Shown in pieces: positions 1 to 7,675 of a stretch of DNA of 64,000 nt. Location of the stretch: NCBI GenBank assembly GCA_017396555.1, contig JAFQLS010000004.1, forward strand, positions 1-64,000, given 5' to 3'. Made by a program: the position numbers and the translations under genes. Numbering within the stretch: the stretch's first letter is position 1; each line of letters opens with the position of its first letter. The notes under the pieces were generated by a model, which saw only the letters and a program-made list of their open reading frames with translations, made no database searches and had not been told where the DNA came from. This stretch comes from Lachnospiraceae bacterium. Its GTDB lineage: Bacteria > Bacillota > Clostridia > Lachnospirales > Lachnospiraceae.

Positions 1-27
1 AGTTACATTATAACATGTAGCGGAGAG

Positions 28-58
28 AAAGTGGTTGTCGGTAGCCACTTTTTTTCTT
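28..58 (+). terminator. Rho-independent terminator, plus strand
   Basis: A 9-bp stem (28-36 with 43-51, one G-T pair) around a 6-base loop runs straight into a T-rich tract to about 58. It would end a plus-strand transcript entering from left of the window; no plus-strand gene is visible here to assign it to. Confidence 0.7.
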
Positions 59-72
59 TTTACAGAAAATTA

Positions 73-107
73 GCGGAGGCTGTGACTTGATTTATCACAG
101 CCTCCGC
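73..107 (-). terminator. Strong inverted repeat, probable terminator of the MGMT-family transcript
   Basis: A perfect 13-bp GC-rich inverted repeat (73-85 with 95-107) has a 9-base loop. Read on the minus strand it lies about 110 bases after the MGMT-family stop codon and is followed by a short TAATTTT tract. It therefore most likely terminates that minus-strand transcript and also insulates it from the plus-strand terminator next to it. The stretch 108-215 holds nothing else I can recognise. Confidence 0.65.
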
Positions 108-215
108 TGTTATGGACTATCTATTTTCCGACAGCCCCTTCATTATCTCTAATACAAATCTAATTGAAATTCCTATGTAATCGTCTATAACAATATTTCT
201 AGCCTTTCTTATGTT

Positions 216-545
216 CTATTCCATCATCTCAGCAGTTACACGATTCCATCTGTATTTTTCTAAATCAACTCTGTTGCCCTCTACCTCAACGCCTTCTCCT
301 TTAAGAAGTTCTATCTGCCTATTCTCACCACCAAATACGAACGCTTTTGATACCTCACCAAGTCGATTCACTACTCTATGGCACGGAATATGCTCAGGGT
401 CAGGATTAGCATGTAGCGCATAACCTACTACTCTTGACCACCTTCTGTTACCTGCAAGAGAAGCCACCTGTCCATAGGTGGCTACCTTTCCCTTTGGTAT
501 TTGTTTTACAACATCATATATTAATTCAAATGTAGATTTATTCAT
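216..545 (-). CDS. MGMT-family DNA alkyltransferase-like protein (C-terminal domain only)
   Basis: The 109-residue protein is the DNA-binding/active-site domain of the O6-alkylguanine-DNA alkyltransferase family. The diagnostic PCHRV motif with the acceptor cysteine is intact at about residues 54-58, followed by a GG-EN-R-Q-LL stretch typical of the family. The reactive Cys is kept, unlike ATL proteins in which it is replaced (PWHR). The N-terminal domain of full-length Ogt/Ada is absent, as in many short bacterial MGMT-family proteins. The likely role is repair or recognition of O6-alkylated guanine in the cytoplasm. The ATG overlaps the end of the upstream isomerase-like gene by 8 bp, so the two are co-transcribed. 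Whether it transfers alkyl groups or only flags lesions cannot be read from sequence. Confidence 0.88.
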   Translation of the reverse strand: MNKSTFELIYDVVKQIPKGKVATYGQVASLAGNRRWSRVVGYALHANPDPEHIPCHRVVNRLGEVSKAFVFGGENRQIELLKGEGVEVEGNRVDLEKYRWNRVTAEMME

Positions 546-1323
546 AATTATCTCTAACCCACCTCACCGACTCTCTAAGTGCTTCAATAGTCTTAGTCTC
601 TATAACACACCTCGAATTTGATATTTTGGCAATCCAAATTCTTTGCTCCAAATCAATATCGCCGGTTCCTAGTGTCATATGATCCTTTCTACCCAGTGCA
701 TCATGAATATGAAAATGTTTAAGCTTATGTTCATTCTTCATAATAAATGGCTCGTCTATATTATCCATACCATGAGAATGTCCTATATCCCATGTGAGTG
801 CAAATATATCACTCTCCAATAACATAGAAATAACAGGCTTTTCATACTCTCTGAAACCATCAGTATTTTCGATACAGATTGTTATATTGCTGTCACCTAC
901 CAGCTTTTCACACATTTCTCTAAATTCTCTATACTTATTCATATATTCATCAAAATATTTGTCATATAACTGAACCTTTTTATCTGGAAGTGTAAAATAT
1001 ACCCCATGATTCATATGCATATTTAAAATAGGCACATTTAATTTCTTAGCAACATTAATAGTTCGCTTAACTGTATTCATATAAGCATCTGCCACACTTT
1101 TATTGAAATCTGCTATATTGAGATTCTCGTCCAAATGAATAGTAAAATATATATTATTGTTTTTAGCTATCTGTTCAAAATATTCTATATTTTCAAGTTT
1201 TTCTATCTGATATTCTGGCAAATTCATATTCAACTCTATAAATTGTAACCCAAGCTCTTTGCATAACAAAATGTTATCTTCCAGAGTATCATTTTCGATT
1301 AATGTAGGCATACCACAATCCAT
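538..1323 (-). CDS. Sugar phosphate isomerase/epimerase-like TIM-barrel protein
   Basis: This protein of about 261 residues has the layout of the xylose-isomerase-like / AP endonuclease 2 TIM-barrel superfamily. Likely metal ligands can be seen: a Glu in an ICIEN strand (about 152), Asp and His in WDIGHSHG (about 180), His and Asp in HFHIHD (about 208) and a late Glu in VIETK (about 245). Members isomerise or epimerise sugars or process abasic DNA, so the substrate is unknown. A GTG codon just upstream (1326) is also in frame, but the ATG at 1323 sits 8-9 bases from a GAGGAG ribosome binding site and is preferred. The gene follows the LRR lipoprotein gene by a few bases and overlaps the MGMT-like gene, suggesting one transcript. 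Confidence 0.8.
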   Translation of the reverse strand: MDCGMPTLIENDTLEDNILLCKELGLQFIELNMNLPEYQIEKLENIEYFEQIAKNNNIYFTIHLDENLNIADFNKSVADAYMNTVKRTINVAKKLNVPILNMHMNHGVYFTLPDKKVQLYDKYFDEYMNKYREFREMCEKLVGDSNITICIENTDGFREYEKPVISMLLESDIFALTWDIGHSHGMDNIDEPFIMKNEHKLKHFHIHDALGRKDHMTLGTGDIDLEQRIWIAKISNSRCVIETKTIEALRESVRWVRDNYE

Positions 1324-1330
1324 CACTTAT

Positions 1331-2206
1331 CTACTCCTCAAATATAAGCTGTTCTTCAAGACCTGATTCTATGAAATATTCATGTGCATACGAACCCTTT
1401 TTTACATATATCTTCATATCCTCATCTATACCCTCATATGCATCAAATACATTTGTTCCCATCTTTTTTACAGATGCAGGAAAATGTATTTCAATCAACT
1501 CCGGAAATGCCCCGGCTCCAATTTCCTCTACACCCTCTTCAATATAAATATATCGATAATCCATTTCACTATGAAAAGCTGCACTTTCTATAACCTTTAC
1601 CGTCCCTGGAATAGTTACCTTTCTAAGCTTTTCACCCCACATACAAAGTTTACCCATTCTTTCAACATTTGAAGGGATTGTTATTTCCTTAGCATCTCCA
1701 ACATATCTTATTAGCACACCATCTTCTATTACAAATCCATCTTCATCCGCTATAGATTTAAAATATGTTGGCGTGGAACGATAATCTTTACATGCCTCTA
1801 ATGCTTCCTGCCTGCTTTCATATAGCATTTCAGGTTTACCAGTTCCGTCCACATACAATAATTCAAGACCATATTCAGTATATCTTACTTTATATTCTTT
1901 TATTATTTCTCTACCATTTCTGTTCTTGATAACCAAATTGTCATTTTCCAAGGTGTATGTATAATGATAACCACCCGACACTCTATGCTCTTTAAATTCA
2001 ATGTAATTATCTTCATCTGAACATTCATGTTTTCCATCGCTTGTAAATTCCCATACATCTACATAATCCCAAGTTGTTACCTGATACCAGGTACCAACTA
2101 CAGAATTAGAAATTCTTGTTGAGTTTTCTGACTCATCATCTTTACCTTGCTTTTGACATGCAGTCAGCAATAACATACATATCATTAATACTAATATTCT
2201 TTTCAT
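1331..2206 (-). CDS. LRR (BspA-type) lipoprotein, copy 2
   Basis: A 291-residue predicted lipoprotein. A short basic start and hydrophobic stretch end in the lipobox LTAC (Cys about 17), so it should be lipid-anchored outside the membrane. The N-terminal half has short beta-rich segments (GTWYQV, VWEFTSDGKH) like small lipocalin/copper-resistance style domains. The C-terminal half (about 165-275) carries leucine-rich repeats of the BspA/LRR_5 kind (ITIPSNV, VTIPGTVKVIESAAF, EEGVEEIGAGAF, IHFPASVKKMG). The neighbour at 2212-3102 is a close paralogue, so the pair arose by tandem duplication; the gap between them is 5 bp. BspA-type repeats usually mediate binding to proteins or surfaces; the ligand here is unknown. 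Confidence 0.85.
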   Translation of the reverse strand: MKRILVLMICMLLLTACQKQGKDDESENSTRISNSVVGTWYQVTTWDYVDVWEFTSDGKHECSDEDNYIEFKEHRVSGGYHYTYTLENDNLVIKNRNGREIIKEYKVRYTEYGLELLYVDGTGKPEMLYESRQEALEACKDYRSTPTYFKSIADEDGFVIEDGVLIRYVGDAKEITIPSNVERMGKLCMWGEKLRKVTIPGTVKVIESAAFHSEMDYRYIYIEEGVEEIGAGAFPELIEIHFPASVKKMGTNVFDAYEGIDEDMKIYVKKGSYAHEYFIESGLEEQLIFEE

Positions 2207-2211
2207 AATCT

Positions 2212-3102
2212 CTACTCCTCAAATATAAGCTGTTCTTCAAGCCCTGCCTCTATGAAATATTCATGAGCATATGAGCCTTCTTTGACAAATATCTTCGTAT
2301 CTTCTGATATACTTCCTTCATACGCATCAAATACATCTGTTCCCATTTTATTTACTGATGCCGGAAAATGTATCTCAATTAAGAAATCTGGAAAAGCACC
2401 TGCACCAATTTCCTTCACACCTTCCTCAATATAAATATAACGAAAATACAATTCATCATGAAATGCAGCACTCTCTATCACTTTTACTGTACCAGGAATT
2501 GTAACCTTTCTAAGATTTTCTCCCCACATACAGAGTTTACCCATTCTTTTAACATTTGAAGGGATTGTTATTTCCTTAGCATCTCCGACATATCTTATAA
2601 GTACACCATCTTCTATTACAAATCCTTCCTTATCTGCTATGGTTTTGTAATATGATGGTGTATTATAATAACCTTCGCATGATTCCAATGCTTTCTGTCT
2701 GCTTTCATATAAAATATGTGGTCTGCCAGCTTCTTCAGCATATAATAACTTAATTCCCTCTTCTGTATACTTCACTTTGTATTTATTAAAGACTTCTCCT
2801 TCTTTATCAATAATTGTAACTATATCATTTTCAATTTTATATGTAAAATAATAATCTCTCACATCCAAGTTTTCTTCTTCGTCAAACCGATCAAATTTTC
2901 CATCACTTGTAAAAGCCCACACATCGACATAATCCCAATTTTCCACCTGATACCATGTACCAACTATAGAATTTGGAATTCTTGTTGACTGTTCTGTAAT
3001 AATTTCTGTTTCTCTATTAGTATTATCTGTTTCTTTTATTTCTTCCTTTTGACAAGCAGTTAATACTAATAAACTTACTAGCAATACTAATATTCTTTTC
3101 AC
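2212..3102 (-). CDS. LRR (BspA-type) lipoprotein, copy 1
   Basis: A 296-residue paralogue of the next gene downstream, with the same order: hydrophobic leader, lipobox LTAC, a GTWYQV beta-rich domain, then BspA-type leucine-rich repeats and an identical C-terminal end (EEQLIFEE). The start is a GTG about 9 bases after a GGAGGAG ribosome binding site; there is no suitable ATG. Identity between the copies is highest across the LRR half, while the linker after the lipobox is longer and diverged. It probably heads the transcript running through copy 2, the isomerase-like protein and the MGMT-like protein. Function is not known beyond being an extracellular lipid-anchored, probably ligand-binding protein. 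Confidence 0.85.
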   Translation of the reverse strand: MKRILVLLVSLLVLTACQKEEIKETDNTNRETEIITEQSTRIPNSIVGTWYQVENWDYVDVWAFTSDGKFDRFDEEENLDVRDYYFTYKIENDIVTIIDKEGEVFNKYKVKYTEEGIKLLYAEEAGRPHILYESRQKALESCEGYYNTPSYYKTIADKEGFVIEDGVLIRYVGDAKEITIPSNVKRMGKLCMWGENLRKVTIPGTVKVIESAAFHDELYFRYIYIEEGVKEIGAGAFPDFLIEIHFPASVNKMGTDVFDAYEGSISEDTKIFVKEGSYAHEYFIEAGLEEQLIFEE

Positions 3103-3153
3103 TCACACTCTCCTCCTATTCGTGCATTGTATAATCAATATCCTCTTATAGCA

Positions 3154-4329
3154 TTAATTAAAGTCTTTTTGAGTAAAATTTCTTTTCTTAGGTGCTCCCT
3201 TAATTCCTTGAAGATATAGTTTGTATCTCTTTTTCTCTGTGTTTATATATTTTTGTCTAACTTCCTCAGAAACAGAAAGATTTATAGCTGGACCAATACC
3301 ATAATCAAAAGGAATCCATAAGGTTTTTCCTTTTGAATTTTTAACTTTTACTACTACCCATGCATGATTTATTTCCCAAGAACTATTTTCATATGCATCT
3401 ATTCCGAGTTGGTCAAACACCAACTTCTCATAACTTGCAAATGTGGCACAAACACCTTGTACATTATTTTTTGAAAGAGCTCTCATTCTTTTCCAATCTT
3501 CATAGAAATATGTTTGTTCATCAGTTCTATATATCATACCAAATATGTTATATCCACCTTTAACCCATGGATCCTGAAAAAAACTCGATTTTTCATATCT
3601 TATCGCTCCAACTTCATTTCTTGAAAAATTACAATTGAAATAGCCACTTGCTGATATTACCCAAACCTTCATAGCATCACTTAATTCAGAAAAACTATTA
3701 GCAGAAAAAGCCTTCTTATATATGCTTGCTTGTGTTTCAATATGCTTATCTTCCAACCCAAAAATGAAATCCTCAGTTTTTGTTTTTATAAATTCAGCAT
3801 AATCCAAATCAATATTCAATTTTTTGTGAAGTTTATACATTTCGTAGAAAAATCTAAATTCTGTAATGCCATTAATAGTTTTATATCCCTCTCCATATTT
3901 TCCATCATACCAGAATCCACTAGGTAAATTTCCACCATTTTTGAATTTTGAAAAAAGCTTCTTTATAAATTCCACACTGTATTTGTAAAGTTTAGCATTA
4001 TCTTTCGAAATTACATATGTATAATATTTTCCAACTTTATCACCTTTTTCATATTGAAAAATAACACCCTGCTTATTAACTTCTTTTATCAATTTTTGAA
4101 GCTTTTTTACTTTTTTTTCAGATGTAGACACAGAACCACTTACTTTAATAACTATTGGGGTACCTTTAAGCAAATATTTATCAATCTTTTTAGCCGTCGA
4201 ATTAGTAGCCTTTGTAATTTTTAATGTCTTTGCTGTATTAGCAGCATTAACTTCCGTAGTAGGAACCACTAACATTGTAAAAAACATAACCACTGCCAAT
4301 AACCATAATATACTTTTTCTTAATTTCAT
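3154..4329 (-). CDS. Secreted transglutaminase-like (cysteine protease fold) protein
   Basis: A 391-residue exported protein. Residues 1-30 form a signal peptide (basic start, hydrophobic core, VNA-A cleavage site). The C-terminal third shows the transglutaminase-like catalytic triad in order: Cys in GVCATFA (about 294), His in NHAWVVV (about 324) and Asp in IPFDYG (about 343). Proteins of this superfamily in Clostridia act as extracellular peptidases or cross-linking enzymes on wall or surface proteins. The middle of the protein matches nothing I recognise. The start has a GGAGG ribosome binding site 10 bases upstream. The gene stands alone between the amino-acid ABC terminator and the LRR lipoproteins, with 51 bp before the latter. 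Confidence 0.82.
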   Translation of the reverse strand: MKLRKSILWLLAVVMFFTMLVVPTTEVNAANTAKTLKITKATNSTAKKIDKYLLKGTPIVIKVSGSVSTSEKKVKKLQKLIKEVNKQGVIFQYEKGDKVGKYYTYVISKDNAKLYKYSVEFIKKLFSKFKNGGNLPSGFWYDGKYGEGYKTINGITEFRFFYEMYKLHKKLNIDLDYAEFIKTKTEDFIFGLEDKHIETQASIYKKAFSANSFSELSDAMKVWVISASGYFNCNFSRNEVGAIRYEKSSFFQDPWVKGGYNIFGMIYRTDEQTYFYEDWKRMRALSKNNVQGVCATFASYEKLVFDQLGIDAYENSSWEINHAWVVVKVKNSKGKTLWIPFDYGIGPAINLSVSEEVRQKYINTEKKRYKLYLQGIKGAPKKRNFTQKDFN

Positions 4330-4398
4330 TAAACACCAGCCTCCATTATCATCATTTGCTAATTTTTCTTGTTACATATGAAATCTCCTTATAAAAAA

Positions 4399-4425
4399 CT
4401 TCGCAAGGACACAAACCTTGCGAAG
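4399..4425 (-). terminator. Terminator of the amino-acid ABC operon
   Basis: A perfect 10-bp stem (4399-4408 with 4416-4425) and 7-base loop, followed on the minus strand by six T residues. It lies 11 bp after the stop of the ATPase gene. Confidence 0.92.
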
Positions 4426-4435
4426 AAAAATTCAC

Positions 4436-5179
4436 TTAAAGTACCTTAGATAAGAAGTCTTTAAGTCTGTCACTCTTAGGATTATTAAAGAAGTCCTCTG
4501 GTGAAGCTTCTTCCATTATTACTCCTTCATCTATGAACATTACTCTGTTTGCAACCTCTCTTGCAAATCCCATTTCGTGAGTAACTATTACCATTGTCAT
4601 GCCATCTTTTGCAAGATCTCTCATAACCTGTAATACTTCTCCTACCATTTCAGGGTCAAGAGCTGATGTAGGCTCATCAAAAAGCATAACATCCGGCTCC
4701 ATACACAATGCTCTGACAATAGCAATTCTCTGCTTCTGTCCTCCAGATAACTGTGACGGATAAGCCTCGGCTCTATCCTCAAGTCCAACTCTCTTAAGTA
4801 ATTCCATTGCCTTTGCCTCTGCTTCTTCCTTAGATTTTTTAAGAAGCTTAATTGGAGCAATCGTCATATTTTTAAGAATAGTCATATGCGGGAACAAATT
4901 AAACTGCTGGAATACCATTCCCATCTTCTGTCTGTGAATATTAATATCCACATGCTTATCTGTTATATTGACACCCTCAAACATGATAGTACCTGATGTC
5001 GGAACCTCTAACAAATTAAGTGTTCTTAAAAATGTAGACTTACCCGAGCCCGAAGGGCCAATAACAACCACTACATCACCCTTGTTAATATCTGTTGTTA
5101 TTCCTTTTAATACATCCAGATTCTTAAAGCTCTTCTGAAGGTCTGTAACCTGAATCAATGTTTCCTTATTAGTGGTCAC
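4436..5179 (-). CDS. glnQ: Polar amino acid ABC transporter ATP-binding protein
   Basis: The cytoplasmic ATPase of a polar amino-acid importer, about 247 residues. Walker A (GPSGSGKS), the Q-loop region ([11 protein letters not shown]), signature LSGGQKQR, Walker B ([12 protein letters not shown]) and the H-loop (VTHEMGF) are all intact and match the GlnQ/HisP class. An in-frame TTG at 5200 would place the AAAGGAGG ribosome binding site inside the coding region. The GTG at 5179, about 10 bases after that site, is therefore taken as the start; it overlaps the permease stop by 11 bp, implying translational coupling. It works with the permease and the lipid-anchored binding protein upstream. The gene symbol marks the class, not a proven glutamine specificity. 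Confidence 0.93.
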   Translation of the reverse strand: MTTNKETLIQVTDLQKSFKNLDVLKGITTDINKGDVVVVIGPSGSGKSTFLRTLNLLEVPTSGTIMFEGVNITDKHVDINIHRQKMGMVFQQFNLFPHMTILKNMTIAPIKLLKKSKEEAEAKAMELLKRVGLEDRAEAYPSQLSGGQKQRIAIVRALCMEPDVMLFDEPTSALDPEMVGEVLQVMRDLAKDGMTMVIVTHEMGFAREVANRVMFIDEGVIMEEASPEDFFNNPKSDRLKDFLSKVL

Positions 5180-5858
5180 TGTTACGCAACCTCCTTTCAA
5201 GCTTAGATATTAACCATGTTAATACTGTTACTATAGTAAAATAAATAATAGCTACTGCAAGAAGCGGAAGAAATGCTTCATATGTACGACTTCTGATGAT
5301 ATCTCCACCTCTGGTCAAATCCTGAACTCCAATGTATCCTGCTACTGATGTTTCCTTGAGCAATACTACAACTTCGTTTGATAATGCTGGCAATACATTC
5401 TTAAACGCCTGTGGAAATACAATGTATATCATAGTCTGAATATAATTAAATCCAAGGCTTCGTCCTGCCTCAAACTGACCATTATCAATAGACATAATAC
5501 CCGAACGGAAAATTTCTGCCACATATGCTGCCGAATTAAGACCAAATGTTATAACTGCTGCCACAAGCAAACTGGCTGTTGGATATGCAAACACAACAAA
5601 CCATATAATAAGCAACTGGACTACTACAGGAGTACCTCTTACAACTGCAAGGTAAACCTTAGCTATAAGGTTTAAAAATTTAAGCTTTCCTGTTTTATCA
5701 TGAGTAGTTCTTATTACAGCAATAACGAATCCAAGAGCTATACCTATGAGAACAGCCAATACTGTTATGATCAACGTTGTCTTAAGACCATTCACCAGGT
5801 ACATCCATCTATCTTCTTCTATAAAATTTTGTATAAATTTTTCTTTAAAACTATTCAT
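5169..5858 (-). CDS. Polar amino acid ABC transporter permease
   Basis: A 229-residue inner-membrane permease of the HisM/GlnP type. About five hydrophobic segments are visible (about 20-45, 68-90, 95-115, 150-175, 190-215). The EAA loop appears as [22 protein letters not shown] (described by its key residues E-A-LG-P-A, about 135-155), which contacts the ATPase. The amphipathic [12 protein letters not shown] start is usual for the family. It is encoded between the binding protein (4-bp gap) and the ATPase (11-bp overlap), a standard importer order. It would form a homodimeric channel for one or several polar amino acids; the substrate cannot be told from sequence. Confidence 0.93.
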   Translation of the reverse strand: MNSFKEKFIQNFIEEDRWMYLVNGLKTTLIITVLAVLIGIALGFVIAVIRTTHDKTGKLKFLNLIAKVYLAVVRGTPVVVQLLIIWFVVFAYPTASLLVAAVITFGLNSAAYVAEIFRSGIMSIDNGQFEAGRSLGFNYIQTMIYIVFPQAFKNVLPALSNEVVVLLKETSVAGYIGVQDLTRGGDIIRSRTYEAFLPLLAVAIIYFTIVTVLTWLISKLERRLRNSDH

Positions 5859-5862
5859 ATCA

Positions 5863-6666
5863 CTATTTCTTTCTAACTATGATAACCTGCTTAGATGTTG
5901 TATAGCTGTCTGTAAAGTCAATGTTCTTAAGTCTGTCTTCTGTTACAGTCATTCCTGCTACACCGATATCCGCCTTACCTGATTGTACAGCTGTAATAAT
6001 TGAATCAAAATCTATATCTGTAATCTTAAGCTCCATTCCAAGCTTATCTGCTATTGCTGTTGCCATATCTACATCAAGACCGATGATTTTATCTCCACCA
6101 TCTTTGTATTCATATGGTTCAAACTGTGCATTAGTAGCCATTGTAAGTGTTCCGTTTGACTTATCCACACCTTCAGGTGATGTATATGCACCTTCACCCT
6201 TCTTAGCACCATCTTCCGGACTAATCCATGCATTTACAATCTGCTCAAGTGTTCCTTCTTCCTTGAGTTCAGCAAGAGCTCCGTTAATTTTTTCTGTAAG
6301 CTCTGTATTTTCCTTAGCCACACAAATAGCATATTCCTCTAAAGCAAATTCTTCATCAAGAATCTTTGTATCATCGTTTTTAGATACATAAGCCTTAGCT
6401 GGCTGTTCGTCGATGATTACACAATCAACCTTACCCTGCTTAAGAGCCTGAACTGCATCTGTACCACTCTTGTACTGAATTACCTCAGCATCTTTAATAT
6501 CTGACGCATATATATCGCCAGTTGTTCCAAGCTGAACGCCTATCTTCTTTCCCTCTAAATCGTTTACTCCAAATACTTTGTTAGCTGGTACTTCCTTACT
6601 TCCACAAGCACCAAGGCATCCGACTGCCATAACAGCCATTAATAATGCGGCAATTTTCTTTTTCAT
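5863..6666 (-). CDS. Amino-acid ABC transporter substrate-binding lipoprotein, circularly permuted
   Basis: A 267-residue lipoprotein with lipobox LGAC (Cys 21) that captures amino acids for the adjacent permease/ATPase. The two halves of the SBP_bac_3 fold are in swapped order. The family's usual second half (NDLEGKKIGVQLGTTGD ... EGTLEQIVNAWI) comes first, at about 30-140. A Gly/Ser-rich linker follows. The usual N-terminal half (TLTMATNAQFEPYEYKDGG ... GMTVTEDRLKNIDFTD) comes last and ends at VIIVRKK, the normal lobe-crossing point. The ATG at 6666 is preferred: the GGAGG ribosome binding site lies inside the codons of the longer alternative at 6681. Key ligand-contact segments of both halves remain, so the protein should fold and bind. 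Confidence 0.92.
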   Translation of the reverse strand: MKKKIAALLMAVMAVGCLGACGSKEVPANKVFGVNDLEGKKIGVQLGTTGDIYASDIKDAEVIQYKSGTDAVQALKQGKVDCVIIDEQPAKAYVSKNDDTKILDEEFALEEYAICVAKENTELTEKINGALAELKEEGTLEQIVNAWISPEDGAKKGEGAYTSPEGVDKSNGTLTMATNAQFEPYEYKDGGDKIIGLDVDMATAIADKLGMELKITDIDFDSIITAVQSGKADIGVAGMTVTEDRLKNIDFTDSYTTSKQVIIVRKK

Positions 6667-6707
6667 TACCTTAACCTCCATTTTTTTGTATATTTATTTT
6701 ATTTATC

Positions 6708-7655
6708 TTAGAAATAAACCAACATATCATCCGGTCGCTCTGTCTTTTCAACACTTGTTGCATACAACACAGGACCTCTTCCTCTGTATTCCTTAACAAA
6801 TTCTCTCTTGATTTTTGCAGTAACACATACCCAGTCTTTGTCATTAAGTAAATCTGTATCCTTATATTTACATAACATTCCCATATAGGTCATATCATCT
6901 GCGCAACAGGTCATAGCAAATCTACCCGGCACAAACACACCTTTACCATATTTTGGTGGTTTGAATACTAGAGCATTAAATTTAACTGTTTTACCATCAT
7001 ATTTTTTTGCATTGTCCATACAGTCTGTAAACCACAATCCATAATCATCATTATGAATATCGATTATATCCGCATCAATATCAAAAGGTAAACCTTCATC
7101 CGGTAATGGTCCTACAAATCCAGCCTTTGCCTCATAAGCAATCTGAGCCTTATTATTAATCATTTTAACATTACGTCTAAACTCATTTTTCTTTGTAGTC
7201 TCATCACATCTATTTAATATAACTAAATCAGACAGTTTTAACTGCTCAACTATCATAGAACGCATATTGTTCCAATACATAGAATATGTAGAAGCATCAA
7301 CTGTTGTAATAACCTGTGCAAGTATCCATTCATCCGGATAATTTTTCTCCATTAATAATGGGTCAATACTCCATGTTCCATTGTATTCAATAATAACCTT
7401 CTGTGGATTATGAAGTTCGTTACATTTATTAAGATATTCTGCTGTTAATTCCTCATATTCCTCGATTTTTTCAATAAAAATATTTCTTCTGGATAATTCT
7501 ACATCATCATATTCTATAATACCTTCTTCACATACAATGAGCAAAACTCTGTCTTTTCCAATAAATTCCCTGTCATTTAGAGTATCTGCTATAAATGTCG
7601 ATTTACCACTTTCTAAAAATCCGGTAAATAAAAATACAGGTATTTCTCTATTCAT
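6708..7655 (-). CDS. COG0523-type GTPase fused to a DUF1980/TIGR03943-like C-terminal domain
   Basis: A protein of about 315 residues. The N-terminal half is a P-loop GTPase of the COG0523/CobW metallochaperone kind: Walker A GFLESGKST (about 11-19), an IIEYNGTW strand in place of the EPSG motif, and the guanine-specificity motif NRCD (about 148). The usual CXCC metal motif is not seen. The C-terminal part (about 220-315) looks like the C-terminal region of TIGR03943/DUF1980 proteins (YDGKTVKFNALVF, VPGRFAMTCCADD with a Cys pair, WVCVTAKI). That family in Bacillus (YcgQ type) accompanies permease YcgR and zinc-responsive COG0523 genes. I infer a role in metal, perhaps zinc, handling. The ATG at 7655 has a GGAGG site 8 bases upstream; a 7676 start would bury it. 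Confidence 0.78.
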   Translation of the reverse strand: MNREIPVFLFTGFLESGKSTFIADTLNDREFIGKDRVLLIVCEEGIIEYDDVELSRRNIFIEKIEEYEELTAEYLNKCNELHNPQKVIIEYNGTWSIDPLLMEKNYPDEWILAQVITTVDASTYSMYWNNMRSMIVEQLKLSDLVILNRCDETTKKNEFRRNVKMINNKAQIAYEAKAGFVGPLPDEGLPFDIDADIIDIHNDDYGLWFTDCMDNAKKYDGKTVKFNALVFKPPKYGKGVFVPGRFAMTCCADDMTYMGMLCKYKDTDLLNDKDWVCVTAKIKREFVKEYRGRGPVLYATSVEKTERPDDMLVYF

Positions 7656-7675
7656 ATCTTCCTCCATTAACAACA

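Larger units (their letters stand above)
1331..3102 (-). repeat. Tandem gene duplication of LRR lipoproteins
   Basis: The two adjacent genes align end to end. The stretch encoding the central LRR (about 1650-1700 and 2535-2585) is nearly identical at DNA level, while flanking segments differ, which points to recent duplication or gene conversion. Confidence 0.8.

Noticed and set aside
5921..6391. 156-codon plus-strand ORF
   Set aside because: Shadow of the binding-protein gene; the encoded sequence lacks any recognisable domain and start signals.
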